DNA of 64,000 nt from Siphonodentalium dalli (lineage: Eukaryota > Mollusca > Scaphopoda > Gadilida > Siphonodentaliidae), in contig CP136062.1 of assembly GCA_032622095.1 (NCBI GenBank), positions 165,376,590 to 165,440,589 on the forward strand, written 5' to 3'. Numbering within the stretch: the stretch's first letter is position 1; each line of letters opens with the position of its first letter. This document shows positions 1-11,483 of this stretch, piece by piece. The notes under the pieces were generated by a model. It was not told the origin of the DNA. It searched no databases and worked only from the letters and a program-made list of their open reading frames with translations. The position numbers were made by a program, and so were the translations under genes.

Positions 1-556
1 GCAACATTTATGCACAATGTGATTACTTTACGTAGCATCACATTGTTATTGAAATTGAAATATCCCAATGCTATTGTAGTCTTAGAATACACAAAGATAT
101 TCGCTTCTTTGATAATTAAGTAAATGGATGATAAATTGAAAACACTCTGTTTCAGTCTGGTATTCAATTTATCCATTGAGATGATGGCAAATATTCAACA
201 TAAATTTATAAAAAAGACATTAGACTGTTTCACATAGATAGCATCCAACATATTCATATTAAAGTTTGATTTCTTCTTCATACATTCAGTTTGAGTCAGG
301 CATGATATCTTTTTTCAGATATTTAGTTTACCGAGCTAATTATTTTATGCATTTTTCATTTCAGTATAATTGAAGCTTGTTGATTTAATATCTTCATTTT
401 AATTGTTGTGTAATTATGCTAATGTTGTCACCGCAAAGTTGGTGTGTATTCTGTCATATAATGCTATTGTGAAATATTATAATGCATCATTGTTGGGAAT
501 TCTAGAATGAAACATAAAAATGGGGTGATTGAATGGTAATAGAGAATAAAGTAATA
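1..556. other. intronic sequence, no feature seen
   Basis: AT-rich sequence upstream of the first visible MTSS-like exon. No splice-flanked coding segment, long ORF or repeat is recognisable. It is presumably intron, because the exon at 1910 begins mid-protein. Confidence 0.4.
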
Positions 557-1231
557 AGGCCTAATCTTCTGGGCAGTATCTATAATCTCAAAATAATACT
601 TTAGTTACTTCTGTTCAGTTTCTATATCCCCTAATTTACAGAAGTTAACCCTTTACCCAACAGAACGGCCCTGTGCCAATGCATTCTCTTATATATGCGA
701 GTCGACCATAGGTCGCCTCGCATATATAAGAGAATGCATTGGCTTAACACATTAAAAATTATAAAATTGTTAAAGAATGTAAGAAAAAAAGGTAAAAAGT
801 TTTTAGGCCAATGCATTCTCTTATATATGCGAGGCGATCTATGGTCGACTCGCATATATAAGAGAATGCATTGGCACAGGGCATAACTAACTATCACAAT
901 GTGGTCAAGGAGCCGGTTCCAATGATATCCATATTTGTATGGTTCTATTGAGACAGACCGAAGATATTTTAGGCTGTTGAAGCTTTATTTGGCCGGTTTG
1001 TTGGGTAAAGGGTTAAATGCATAATCGAGGTGATTATGGGTGAACATCACCAACTTCAACTGGGGAACTACAATGTGATCCTAAGTCCCCAATAACAATT
1101 GAAGCCTAAGTAGAATGATGTCGCCAGAGGTTGAATTTGGTGATGCTAGCCCACTGTGTTGGATAGCATCACTAAATTCCCCCTCTGGGGACCTCATTCT
1201 GCAAATGACATACACACTATTTCAAGGCTTG
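557..1231 (+). mobile_element. family P (hAT-like) palindromic MITE, left end missing, interrupted by a T element
   Basis: The right end shows the family P hairpin (GAGGT...ACCTCATTCTGCAAATGACA) and the terminus CTATTTCAAGGCTTG at 1217-1231. The left part (557-644) matches the internal segment of other long P copies (GGCCTAATCTTCTGGG, then TTTCTATATCCCCTAATTT). That internal segment resumes at 1017 (ATGCATAATCGAGGT), so the TTAA-flanked element at 645-1016 inserted inside this copy. Confidence 0.7.
645..1016. mobile_element. family T MITE, subfamily T-A (TTAA-flanked, piggyBac-like)
   Basis: TTAA at both ends. Inverted termini CCCTTTACCCAACA and TGTTGGGTAAAGGG. Inside are two strong hairpins built on CCAATGCATTCTCTTATATA, separated by an A/T-rich spacer. 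There is no coding capacity; the ORFs on either strand simply read through the hairpins. TTAA target sites with CCC-starting termini are typical of piggyBac; Kolobok is the alternative. Confidence 0.8.
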
Positions 1232-1540
1232 ACGCTCAACAATGGTCATGAATTATGAACAAAAATCGCTGTTAGATGATTATTGTTATCCCCAAAGTAT
1301 GATATAGATGCTTTTACTTTCACACTATCCTGTCCACAAGCTACAGATTCACTTACACGTACCCATGTTGGCGGATTATTTGTTGGGTTATGTGTCTCAA
1401 ATTTTAATATATATCTATTTCAGAATAAAAGATCACACTGAAGTTTTTGAAACAATAATGTCCACAATTTGCTAAGAACATATTTTCTGAATTATAATAT
1501 GCCATACTTTTGTGATGGTTCCAGATAGTTTGTGATAGTT

Positions 1541-1878
1541 CTGCTTATGCCTCATCTCCTCTGGGAAGTATCTTTATTATCAAATTAAGTTTTTTAGTTT
1601 CTTTAAACTAATTATTTTTTACTTTATAGTTTCTCTATATCCCGAAATTGACAGATGATACAATGCATAATCGAGGTGCCCAGTGTGTGCACTTCACTAT
1701 CTTCACTATATGTGAACTAAAACAAGATGCTATGTCTCCCATAGCAGATGAGGCCATGCAGAATGAGGTCCGTAGAGGATGAATTTGGTGATGATAGCCC
1801 GCTGTGCGAGGTAGCATCACTAAATTAACCATCTGGGGACCTCATTCTGCAAATGTCCGGCACAAAAGTTTTTAGGCA
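1541..1878 (+). mobile_element. family P MITE, truncated
   Basis: Matches the internal part and right hairpin of family P (CTCATCTCCTCTGGGAAG, CATAATCGAGGTGCCCA, CCCATAGCAGATGAGGCC, then a diverged hairpin). It ends about 30 bp upstream of the splice acceptor of the exon at 1910, so it lies in or next to the region where the polypyrimidine tract and branch point would be. Confidence 0.6.
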
Positions 1879-1909
1879 TAAAGTCTAACGTTGTTTGATC
1901 GATTTGCAG

Positions 1910-2090
1910 ATGCAGCAGAACTCACTGGAGCTGGCTCAGGCGATACGAGAGTTAGAGGAGAGTACGGCCGCTCTCAACTGTGCTTACGATAACTCCAGCG
2001 ATACAAGTCATTCCTCACAACAATGCTCTAGTGGATACGGCACGATGAACAGCACGCCATCTGGCTCCGAAGATGCTATCCCTACAGGAG
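1910..2090 (+). CDS. MTSS1: MTSS1/MIM-like protein, internal coding exon (Ser-rich QCSSGY block)
   Basis: This is an internal exon of an orthologue of metastasis suppressor 1 (MTSS1/MTSS2, MIM/ABBA). The family comprises I-BAR scaffold proteins that bend plasma membrane and bind actin through a C-terminal WH2 motif. The exon follows a TTTGCAG acceptor and ends before a GTAATA donor. It is open in one frame for 60 codons and ends in phase 1. It encodes a Glu/Leu-rich start (LELAQAIRELEES) and then QCSSGYGTMNSTPSGSED, which aligns with the QCSSGY...TTP..SEDTIPS block of vertebrate MTSS1, as I recall it. The phase-1 end joins correctly to the exon at 11210 (split Glu codon). The ATG at 1910 is simply the first exon codon, not a start. 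The I-BAR exons must lie upstream of the window. No frameshift is seen. Family assignment is confident; whether it is MTSS1 or MTSS2 by name is not meaningful in an invertebrate. Confidence 0.85.
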
Positions 2091-2237
2091 GTAATATATT
2101 GAGTGTTTTCAATGAGTCCCCCCCCCCCCCTGCTGCATGATTTGGATGCATTGGGACTTAAATTTATTATTGTATTGTGTGAAATAGAATAGTTTGGGAA
2201 TGATGGAAAAGGAAAAGTTAGAATTTTATGATAACAT
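2091..2237 (+). other. start of intron, including a poly-C tract
   Basis: Donor GTAATA at 2091. A run of about ten C at roughly 2120-2130 is the only notable feature before the MITE. Confidence 0.6.
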
Positions 2238-2388
2238 CAAGCCTTGAAATAGTGAGCCTGTCATTTGCAGAATGAGGTCCCCAGAGGGTGAATTTAGTGA
2301 CGCTACCCCGCATAGCGGGCTAGCGTCACTAAATTCACCCTCTGGGGACCTCATTCTGCAAATGACAGACACACTATTTCAAGGCTTG
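2238..2388. mobile_element. family P short palindromic MITE with perfect 8-bp target duplication
   Basis: A 151-bp near-perfect palindrome. It begins CAAGCCTTGAAATAG and ends CTATTTCAAGGCTTG, and is flanked on both sides by GATAACAT (2230-2237 and 2389-2396). An 8-bp duplication with CA...TG ends points to the hAT superfamily. No coding capacity. Confidence 0.85.
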
Positions 2389-2396
2389 GATAACAT

Positions 2397-3233
2397 TTCT
2401 GTTGGTTTGTTTATTGTAAGTTGTGTCACCCTTCAATTTGACACGGCTCTTCATTGTTACTTAAAGATATATTATGGACTTGTTCTGGTGCGTGAAACAT
2501 AAATTAGTACTCAGAGGCTATGCCAACTGGGGGGATGTAGCATTCTACTAACATCGCCCAAAATCTCAAAGAAATCGACCATACAACTCCATAGAAAACA
2601 TCGTCTGAACTACGCTAAATTGTAAATATTTATAGCAAGATAATTCTCCATTTCTATTTAATCACCCAACCTGAGTGTTTCACATCACTTTAAATCAGTG
2701 ATAACAGGTTTTGATGGTTGGCTCTTAGGTCAAGCTTTCATAGTTAGATGTATTGATGGTTATCCAAGATATTTTCACTAATATGTTTATTTTTCCTCCA
2801 AAAAAATAAAGAATCTAATCTAAAATATCAAATTTTGAATGTTAAAAATGCTAGTTGAAACACATTATGGGAGTCCGCAAGATAAAGTACAAATTAAAAT
2901 TAACGGTGATAATAGACATTACTCAAAACAGCACTGCGTGAGTAGACCAGAACACATGCTCTTTTGTTACTTTAATTACAATTTACAATTTACATGACTT
3001 CAATATTTTCCCTGCTGGAAAGTAATTCCAGTCGGATCGATCAGGGCGTGTCTCAGGCACCAAGCAGCAGTTGCAGTCAACCAATCAGCGACCGAATTGA
3101 AATGTAAATTACATCAAGCCGCGTATCTCTGCATATGGTGCCTCATAATGAGACGGCACATCAAAGGCCATTTATAAACTACATGAGTGTGTGTCAAACT
3201 TGCTTGATTTCTGCTACATGCCCAATAATTGAA
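2397..3233 (+). other. intron sequence, no feature seen
   Basis: Unique-looking AT-rich intron between two MITEs. No coding block or repeat is recognised. Confidence 0.4.
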
Positions 3234-3611
3234 TTAACCCTTTACCCAACAAACCGGCCAAAACCGGCCAAATAAAGCTTCAACAGCCTAAAATATATTC
3301 GGTCTGTCTCAATAAAACCATACAAATATGGATATCATTGGAACCGGCTCCTTGACCACATTGTGATAGTTACAGTTATGCCCTGTGCCAATGCATTCTC
3401 TTATATATGCGAGTCGAACATAGGTCGCCTCGCATATATAAGAGAATGCATTAACACTTTTTACCATTTTTTCTTACATTCTTTAACAATTTTATAATTT
3501 TTAATGTGTTAAGCCAATGCATTCTCTTATATATGCGAGGCGACCTATGGTCGACTCGCATATATAAGAGAATGCATTGGCACAGGGCCCTTCTGTTGGG
3601 TAAAGGGTTAA
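3234..3611. mobile_element. family T MITE, subfamily T-A
   Basis: TTAA at 3234-3237 and 3608-3611. It has the same CCCTTTACCCAACA termini and two-hairpin interior as the copy at 645, in the opposite orientation (the spacer reads TTTAACAATTTTATAATTTT). Confidence 0.8.
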
Positions 3612-4005
3612 GCTGCCTTTCATATAGTGTTCAGTTAAAAACTTGGATTATACCATTATGATCTTATAATAAAGAGCCAATACTGAGTGCCATACTGTTA
3701 CTGAGGTAAAACAACGGACATTTACCGATACCGGTTTTGAGATTGAAATTTCAATAGTGCCCAGATCTAACTATTTATCTGCAGTCATGCTATAACTTGC
3801 TAACTAAACAAAAGGGATTATTTTATACCAACAAAGAACAGAGTATTTTGAAAATTTTCTTCCTAAACCTTATTCTCAAGGATGTAATCTGTTGAATGAA
3901 TATAATTGTTTGGAATGCATGTAATGAGAATGGTTTGGGAAACTTATTTTGTTTGACATGTGATTAAAGCCAACTAAGTATGAACTTGATCATTATGTGT
4001 GGCTT

Positions 4006-4269
4006 TTAACCTTTTCATGATGGGAGCTGCTCTGGTGCACCATTAAAGATTCTGTGCCAGTGCATTATGTTATATATGCCTGTCTCCTATAGGGAGCATC
4101 GCATATATAAGAGAATACATTTGCTTACAAGATCAAGGTAAATATTGTTTGGCCAATGTATTCGCTTATATATGTGAGGCTCCCTATGGGAGACTCGCAT
4201 ATATAAGAGAATGCATTGGCACAGGGTTTTTCGCAAAATTTCAGGAAGCTCCAGTCATGAAAGTGTTAA
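4006..4269. mobile_element. family T MITE, subfamily T-B
   Basis: TTAA at 4006-4009 and 4266-4269. The termini differ from T-A (CCTTTTCATGATGGGAGC and GCTCCAGTCATGAAAG), but the interior carries the same paired CATTCTCTTATATATGCGAG hairpins. The spacer contains ACAAGATCAAGGTAAATATT, typical of T-B. Confidence 0.75.
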
Positions 4270-4860
4270 AAAAGTTATTGTCTGCCGTTTTAAATGTATA
4301 CAATATCCTTAAGTACTTATATGTCTTTTACTTCTATGTGATATGAAACTATACTTCTTCCTTCTCTTCACTAATGCACACACTGATCGAATATATGTTA
4401 TTTTATCTTTGAAATCTGGCAATTCTTTTTATTGTACACATTTTACTATATTCCGGTTGATTACGTTACTTCAGCATGTGTGGTAATTTCTCTCAAATGC
4501 ACTAGAGTGATCGATCCCAACAGCTTCCGTGATGTAAATGACGTCATTAAAACCCAACCTGTACCACAACAATAATTCAGCTTTGTTTCATGTTTCGTGT
4601 TGAATTAATGTCTAACTAGCATGGAAACCAAACGAACAATTATATGATACCAAAGAATTTTGGCTGTTTGTGTGTAAACACACATCATGCGAAGGAGGTG
4701 AACTTCATCACAAGTTACAACTCATGCGATAATGTGCACCACATTCATACAGGCGATATATCCATAACTCATTATACTCATCAATTCAGGAGACATCATC
4801 TGCGAGTTTTTATCAGTCAACAATATTAATGATTGATTCTTTCGCATATCTTTTTGTTTT

Positions 4861-5750
4861 TAGCTCACCTGAGACGAAGTCTCCGGTGGAGCTATAGTCA
4901 TCACTCCTCGTCCGTCGTCCGTCCGTGCGTCCGTCTGTCCGTCTGTCCGTCTGTCCGTCCGTCCGTCCGTCAAACTTTTTTTAAGCATCTTCTCCTCTGA
5001 AACCATCATACCGAATTGGTTCATATTTGGTGTGGATGTTCCCTAGGTGACTCTCATTCAGATTTGTTCAAATGAGGTCACTGGGTCAAATAGTTGCGAA
5101 GCCAGGGCTATAACTCTATTCCTCCATAGTAATTCTTACAACGACTTCTTGTTCAGAACCATTGGGCCGATTTAGCTAATATTTGGTATGGAGGGTCCTT
5201 GGGTCACTGGTGTTCAGATTTGTTCAAATGAGGTCACCCGGTCAATTAGTTGAGAAATCAGGGCCATAACTCATAGTAATTCTTACAATGACTTCTTCCA
5301 AAAAAATATTTGGCCGATTTAGCTTATATTTGGTACAGAGATACCTTGGGTGACTGGGGTTCAGATTTGTTCAAATGGGGTCACTGGGTCAAATAGGGGC
5401 AGAGCCAGGGACATAACTTTAAAAAGAAACAAATTAATTTTTGCATTTTGACCATTAATTTTTGTTTAGGACACATCACAGCCTCATATTTCTTACCTAG
5501 ATTTTTCTTAGCATGTTCTTCATCTGTATGGATTTTGGTATTGTTTATTTAACCCCTTCCACTCTTGTTTTGATATAGAATTCATCCAAGACAGGATTAC
5601 TCGAACATTTTTCATCTGATCAACACCAAATTTGGTATATGAATTTTTGACACTTATATACAGATCAAGTTAAAATATGGGTTTGATCCGATATATTTTA
5701 ACAGAGTTATGGCCCTTTATACTTCACACCTCTTTGCTATGCACTATTAA
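4861..5750 (+). repeat. molluscan interspersed repeat (AGCTCACCTGAGACGAAGTC type)
   Basis: Begins TAGCTCACCTGAGACGAAGT, followed by a GTCCGTC simple-repeat tract. It then has three diverged tandem blocks of the type 'CATATTTGGT...TCAGATTTGTTCAAATGAGGTCACTGGGTCAAAT...CAGGGCCATAACT', and a last related block to about 5,740. From memory, this repeat is widespread in bivalve and other molluscan genomes. The transposon class is not evident and no ORF is preserved. Confidence 0.7.
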
Positions 5751-5933
5751 TTTTTAAGAGAACACTGAAGCCTCTATTATTGAAAAAGCCAATTTATCAT
5801 AGTGTGGTCACCCGATACTCTTGCTAAGACTGCTTGCTTCAGACCAGTTTACCATCTGTCATTACAAGACATGACATTAGCTAAACAACTATTCTACATG
5901 AGTCTACAAGGAATAGTCCATTGTTCATTTCTC

Positions 5934-7260
5934 CAAGCCTGGACATAGTGTGTCTGACATTTGCAGAATGAAGTCTCCAGATGGTGAATTTAGTGTTGCT
6001 ACCCCATACAGCAGGCTAGCATCACCAAATACACCCTCAGTTACCTTATTCTGCTTAGGCCTCATCTTCTGGGACAATTTTTTTTAAAACATGTTTTAAA
6101 ATTTGAAAAAAAGTGACACCATTATATATAACATCTGCAGAGTTATGAAACTTTACTCTTTAATGAAATTATGGAAACATTCCACCCTCCCCCACCTTCC
6201 CCCTCCCACATGGCCCAGGCTCAACCCTGCCATCAACCAACATCCCTTCCAAGCCATATCACCTCTCAATTTAATACCTCTCACCACAGAGGCATATATA
6301 TCTGTAAAGGTACAGGTCATTAATTATATAAACTGGCCAGATGACATGTATTATTCTAATCTAAACATATCTGTAGCAATTTAACAACAAACTGGTGCTT
6401 CCATTAGGTGATGACTGACATTCAATGATACTGTGAATGGCTTTGATTTCTTCAAGTCTGGAAATAGTGCGTCTGACATTTACATAGTGAGGTCCCCAGA
6501 TGGTGAATTTAGTGTTGCTACCCCATACAACATGCTAGCATCACCAAATACACCCGCCAGGGACCTAATTCTGCTTAGTCCTCATCTTCTGGGAAGTATC
6601 CTAAGTATCAAATTGACAGTTTGATTTAGTCACTTTTTCCACCTGTTCAGTTTCAATGTCCCCCTAATTTGCAGAAGATAAAATGCATAATTGAGGTGCT
6701 CAATGGGTGTGTATCACCAACTTCAACTGTAGGACTTCATTGATATAGTCACTTTTTTCCACCTGTTCAGTTTCAATGTCCCCCTAATTTGCAGAAGATA
6801 AAATGCATAATTGAGGTGCTCAATGGGTGTGTATCACCAACTTCAACTGAAGGACTTCAATCCGTTCCTTGGTTTTATTGGCCATTGAGGCCTAATCAGC
6901 AGTCTAGCATCACCAAATACACTAGCCAGGGTCCTCATTCTGCTTAGGCCTCATCTTCTGGGAAGTATATAGGCACTTAAATTGACATATTTACTTACTT
7001 TAGCCCTTCTGTTTAGTTTCTATATCCCCTAATTTGTGAATATAAAATGCATAATTGAGGTGCCCAATGGGTGCACATCACCAACTTTAACTGGAGAACT
7101 TCAATATAATGCTATGTCTCCCATAGCAGTTGAGGCCTACACAGAATGAGGTCCCCAGAGGGTGAATTTGGTGATGCTAGCCCGCATTTCAGGATTGTGT
7201 CATTAAATTCACCCTTTGGGGACCTCATTCTGCAAATGTCAGACACTATGTTCAGGCTTG
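5934..7260 (+). mobile_element. cluster of two or three family P MITEs, partly nested
   Basis: Family P left hairpins start at 5934 (CAAGCCTGGACATAG) and 6453 (CAAGTCTGGAAATAGTGCG). Right hairpins and the terminus lie at 7140-7260. Between them the internal segment (TAAGATTAGGC..., CACCTGTTCAGTTTC, CATAATTGAGGTGCTCAAT) is present in several partial copies. The short ORFs here are translations of the hairpins. Confidence 0.65.
6622..6861 (+). repeat. 120-bp tandem duplication inside a family P element
   Basis: Two almost identical 120-bp units (CACCTGTTCAGTTTCAATGT ... TCACCAACTTCAACTG), offset by exactly 120 bp, in the P internal segment. This is a recent local duplication. Confidence 0.85.
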
Positions 7261-7439
7261 TCTGTTCGAATATTATGTTCTTAACCACCAGTATCCAGTT
7301 GAACTCATTATACCCTGATTTTGCAAAGAAAACTTGGGGGGTATATTGGATTTAATTTGTCAGTCTCTATTTCAGACTGTTCTCCCATCCATCCATCTGT
7401 CAATATGTCTCTATCCGTCCATCAATTGTTTTCTTCTCC

Positions 7440-8290
7440 AGATACATATTAAAGACCAAATGGGTTTATATATTTAGGTGTGGATGTCCCCCAGGTGACT
7501 CACATTCAGATTTGTTCAAATGAGTTCATCAGGTCAAATAGGTGAGAAGTCAGGGCCATAACTCTTTCCTTCCATAGTAATTCTTAAAACAATTTCTTCT
7601 CAAGAACCATCTGGACTATTTAGATTATGTTTGGTATGGATGGTCCTTCGGTGACTGGGGTTTAGATTTTTTCAGATTTGGGGTCATTTTAGGAAAATCA
7701 GTTAAGTTCAACTCTTAAAATCTAATGTCTGAAATTACCAAATGAATGGATCTCATAGATGGGGATTCATGTTTGTTCAAATAGGGGCGGAGATAAGAGA
7801 TTTAATTATCAACCAGCCACCCTACCTGTGCTCCGCCGGAGCTATAGTCATCACTCCTCGTCCGTCCATCGTCTGTCCGTCCATCCGTCCGACAATAATT
7901 ATTTGAACATCTTCTCCTCTGGAACCATAAGACCAAATGGGTCAAATAGTTGCGAAGCCAGGGCCATAACTTCCCACCATAGTAATTCTTTTAAACATCT
8001 TCAGAACAATAAGACCGAATGGTTTCATATTTGGTGTGGATGTTCCCTAGGTGACTCACATTCAGATTTGTTCAAATGAGTTCACTTGAAATAGTTGCGA
8101 AGCCAGGGCCATAACTCTTTCCCTCCATAGTATTCTTAAAGTGACTTCTTCTCAAATACCATCAGGCTATATGGGTTCATATTTGGTATGAAGGATCCTT
8201 GGGTGACTGGGGTTCAGATTTGTTCAAATCAGGTCACTGGGTCAAATGTGGGCGGGGCCAGGGACATAACTCCAAATTTTTTGTTTTAGA
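7440..8290 (+). repeat. second copy of the molluscan interspersed repeat, rearranged
   Basis: Shares GGTGTGGATGTTCCCTAGGTG, TTCAGATTTGTTCAAATGAG and CAGGGCCATAACTC with the copy at 4861. The CGGAGCTATAGTCATCACTC segment and GTCCGTCC tract occur internally (about 7835-7895), so two diverged partial copies appear to be joined here. Confidence 0.65.
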
Positions 8291-9287
8291 TTTAACTCTT
8301 TAGATATCTACTTCTTTTAAAGTGATTATGAAAAGTTCTGACTGTTGTGGTCTCCAGAGTCCCAGTCTTATCAGTCTTTGCAGTCTGGTGAGCGACCCCA
8401 CAGTCATTGACTGTCTTGTTATAACTACTTCTAAATATACGATTCTCACAAGCAATTACTGCACCAGGAATGCACTCCATATATGGAAACAGTTTATTAT
8501 ATCATGTTGGGAATCCCGCGTAGTTGTAGAGATGAAATATAATTGAGAGATGTGGAGACGTACACTCCATAGGATTTTCAACAGAGCAAACAAGCTGGAT
8601 GATGACATCATCAATGTGGTATTAACTGCACGTGCTATCGATGGGAATGCGGTGATGTAAAAAACGGAATTCTTCCTCGATATTAGGCAGTTATTTAACT
8701 TATTTTTTTGTCAAGTTATACTGATACGTTAAGGTTTTATTATTATGTTACCCATATGGTGTTATTTGGTAATAATAATTGAATCAAACTAGAAAGTTTC
8801 CCAAATTTTATCCAGATCTCCCAAATTATAAAAATTTATCTCCCGAAATCAGCACTCCAGAAGTAAACATGTCTGTTATGTATATGAACTGTTAATACAC
8901 AAGCAAGTTAGCTTTATTTAAAGGCCCACTTAATTTTTGATTGCCAAGATCACATTATACACAACATATTCCATAGTATACCATTTGGAAGAGGAACCAA
9001 AAAGATATATATATTCCACCAGAATACGTAGTGTGTCCACCAAGTGATAGAGATTCTCAGATTCACCCCAAAACTTCCACCATTATTTTCCCAGAATGCA
9101 TCATAATTCACAACTAACAGATATGATTATTCCCCTTCCATTTAGAATAATAAACTGGCAGTACTGACCAGATTAAAATTAAGCACAGAACACACGTTGG
9201 TATCTTGACAAACACGACAACATTCAACCGAATAAGTTGATAATGCAATGTTTTTGAGCTTCCTCTTTCAAATTGTATATAATACTA
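8291..9287 (+). other. intron sequence, no feature seen
   Basis: No repeat or coding block recognised. ORFs of 60-75 codons occur on both strands without family resemblance. Confidence 0.35.
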
Positions 9288-9497
9288 GCAGGTGACCCGA
9301 CTTCGTCCGGGCTTTGACCTTGAATTGACCATTTTGAAGGTCAAGGTCAGGTCGGGGTAACGATTTGACCCGTCTAAAACACTCCTCAGACAAAATTACC
9401 CGTAGGTATCAAATTTCGTCGAAATCCGTCCAGCAGTTTTCCCGGCCATAGCTAACAGACAAACAAACAGACAGAAGTCCCAAAATATATATTAGAT
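9288..9497 (+). repeat. retroposon-like fragment (RTE/SINE-type), copy 1
   Basis: Begins ACTAGCAGGTGACCCGACTT and ends CAGACAGAAGTCCCAAAATA plus a TATATTAGAT tail. The 3' part (CCGTCCAGCAGTTTTCCCGG, then CTAACAGACAAACAAACAG) resembles 3' ends of RTE-like non-LTR elements of invertebrates. The class is an inference from this style of 3' end; no ORF is preserved. Confidence 0.5.
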
Positions 9498-9898
9498 CAT
9501 TTGTGGGTACCCGTTTCAAGGTGAAGGTCACCTCGGGCGGAAAAACTGACCCGATGAAAATCTCCCCCATTCTAAGTACTAACACAGACATAAGAATCAC
9601 ACAACACGCTCATGTCTGGACACAGACACAACACGCTCATGTCTGGACACCAACACGCTCTTTATCAACGACACTGCGGATACGAACGCTCTTTAACTAT
9701 CACGCGATTAACCCATGAATTCCCATTGCGGTGGCGGGGGAATGGAGAAGGAGTGCTCTGACGTTCTCAGAAGCGGTTCGATGACACTTCATCTGGGATT
9801 TTACCCTTAGATAGCAAGTTTGGGCTCAATCCGTCCGGCAATTTTCCCGGCCATAGCTAACAGACAAACAGACAGAAGTCCCAAAATATATATTAGAT
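9498..9898 (+). repeat. retroposon-like fragment, copy 2
   Basis: Ends with the same 3' block as copy 1 (CCGGCCATAGCTAACAGACA through ATATATTAGAT). Its 5' part differs (AAGGTGAAGGTCACCTCGGG) and contains two short direct repeats of ACACGCTCATGTCTGGACAC near 9603-9650. Confidence 0.5.
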
Positions 9899-10237
9899 GG
9901 AATATGTTGTATATATTGTGATCTGGTGATTCGAAAATTAAGTGGGGCTTTAATTGGTCCAGATTGTAAACCATGTGGTAGGTGAGACACACTTTGGATC
10001 TTTGTCGACACTATTTAGTAGAGTCAATATCAAACTGACATGGATGAAGTAAACTTGGTTTAATAATTGATGTTGTTTCTCTAACATCATAAAAGTGTTA
10101 TGTTGTCATTCCATCCTATCTTCTACAGATACAGTTATATTCGCCAAATACCCATGTAGAACAATTTAATGTTATGCCAAAAGAGAAATACAATAGTGTT
10201 CTCTTGCATGGTTCTCCTGTCAAAACTTTATTTGGAA

Positions 10238-10394
10238 TTAACCCTTTCAGTGCCAAGTCCGATTTTTGTATCAACCCATATTTCCTTGATCATTTTTCAA
10301 ATTTATTGATTATAATAATGTGATACATTGATGGAAAAATGATCAAGGAAATATTGGTTGATACAAAAATCGGACTTGGCACTGAAAGGGTTAA
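10238..10394. mobile_element. family T-like MITE, subfamily T-C (simple foldback)
   Basis: A 157-bp near-perfect foldback flanked by TTAA (10238-10241 and 10391-10394), with termini CCCTTTCAGTGCCAAGTCCG. It lacks the CATTCTCTTATATATGCGAG hairpins of T-A and T-B. The same termini enclose that hairpin in the element at 22786. Confidence 0.8.
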
Positions 10395-10739
10395 ACAAAC
10401 ATTTTTCCATTAGTTGGAGCTTCGAGTTCTGAATTATATACAATTCAAAATTTTAATCTGAAGATAACGATAGGGCAAATTCTATATATGGCATACCCAT
10501 CTGTAGGTGTTATACCATGAAAATGTCTGCAGACCCCCGTAGTGCATGTTTTGTGAATATGTTTTGGTTATGTATGCTAACTTTAAATCACTGATGCCAG
10601 TTTGGGCACCTGGCCCCTGTTATAAGCATGGCATGATGGGCTATTTTCATAGCCTAGTTAAACAATTTCAGGTTGCATAGCGCTAAATTTGCATTCCTCA
10701 TTAATGCCAGGCCTGTAATGGAGCTTGAACACTGCCACA

Positions 10740-11160
10740 ATGATCATGCCTGTTCTATGCTCATCGCCTATCCAATGCTCGTTCCCTGATCTATACTTGT
10801 CCCCTGATCTATGCACTTCACTATCCTTTGCACTCCCCTGATCTATGCTCATCCCCTATCCTATGCTCATCCTATGCTCGTTCCCTGTGCTATACTTGTC
10901 CCCTATCTGATGACCATCACCCATTTTATGCACACCCCTTATCTATGCTCGTCCCCTATCCAAAGCTCATCCCCTGATCTATACTCGTCTCCTAACCTAT
11001 GCACACCCCTGATCTATTCTCATATCCTGTCCTATGCTCGTCCCCTGTGTTAATGCTCGTCCCCGTTTCGACCACTCTATGCTCGCCTCCTATTCTATGT
11101 TAACTTCCTCTTCTATGTCCATCCTTTGTTCTTTGTTCTTCCTCTGTTCTATGCTGGTTA
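10740..11160 (+). repeat. degenerate pyrimidine-rich minisatellite
   Basis: About twenty diverged units on the theme CCTATGCTCATCCCCTGATC, roughly 20 bp each, some arranged as 40-bp pairs. It ends about 50 bp before the acceptor of the next exon, so it forms a very pyrimidine-rich intron end. Confidence 0.75.
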
Positions 11161-11209
11161 TATGCATGGCATGTTGGCTGTTGACACTGATAGATGTTGT
11201 TGTTTGCAG

Positions 11210-11341
11210 AAATTGATCTTGATTTAACACCCACTGAGGCCGAGCCGGATCGTAGTAAATACTTCACGCTCCCGCGAAGTGCGGACATAGTTACTGCTTA
11301 CAGAAGTGCTATACAGACGAACCGACCTGCTTCTACCGCGG
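11210..11341 (+). CDS. MTSS1: MTSS1/MIM-like protein, internal coding exon (RPASTAG block)
   Basis: Exon between acceptor TGTTTGCAG (ending 11209) and donor GTGGGT (11342). It enters in phase 1, completing the Glu codon from the exon at 2090, and leaves in phase 1. It encodes about 44 residues. PRSADIVTAYRSAIQTNRP followed by ASTAG aligns with the block in vertebrate MTSS1 where a Pro-Arg-Asn-Ser-Asp-Ile stretch leads to RPASTAG. The N-terminal half is acidic (DLDLTPTEAEPD). Conservation of this block between distant animals and the exact phase fit on both sides make the exon call strong. An ORF running on after 11341 is intron read-through. Confidence 0.88.
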
Positions 11342-11483
11342 GTGGGTATTGCTCAAGAAAGGCTGTGGTCAAATGTCAATGAAACTGGTGGTCTGGCTCA
11401 AAATGAGTAAAGTTCATGAGATATATGAGAGAGGTGTCGCAAAATCGTGATTACAGCTAACCGTTACCCTAAATATTTATGAT

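Noticed and set aside
631-897. Overlapping ORFs on both strands with near-identical peptides (CILLYMR..RIYKRMHW)
   Set aside because: They are translations of the T-family hairpins; both strands give the same peptide because the DNA is palindromic.
4920-4970. GTCCGTCC simple repeat as an independent microsatellite
   Set aside because: It is an integral part of the molluscan interspersed repeat.
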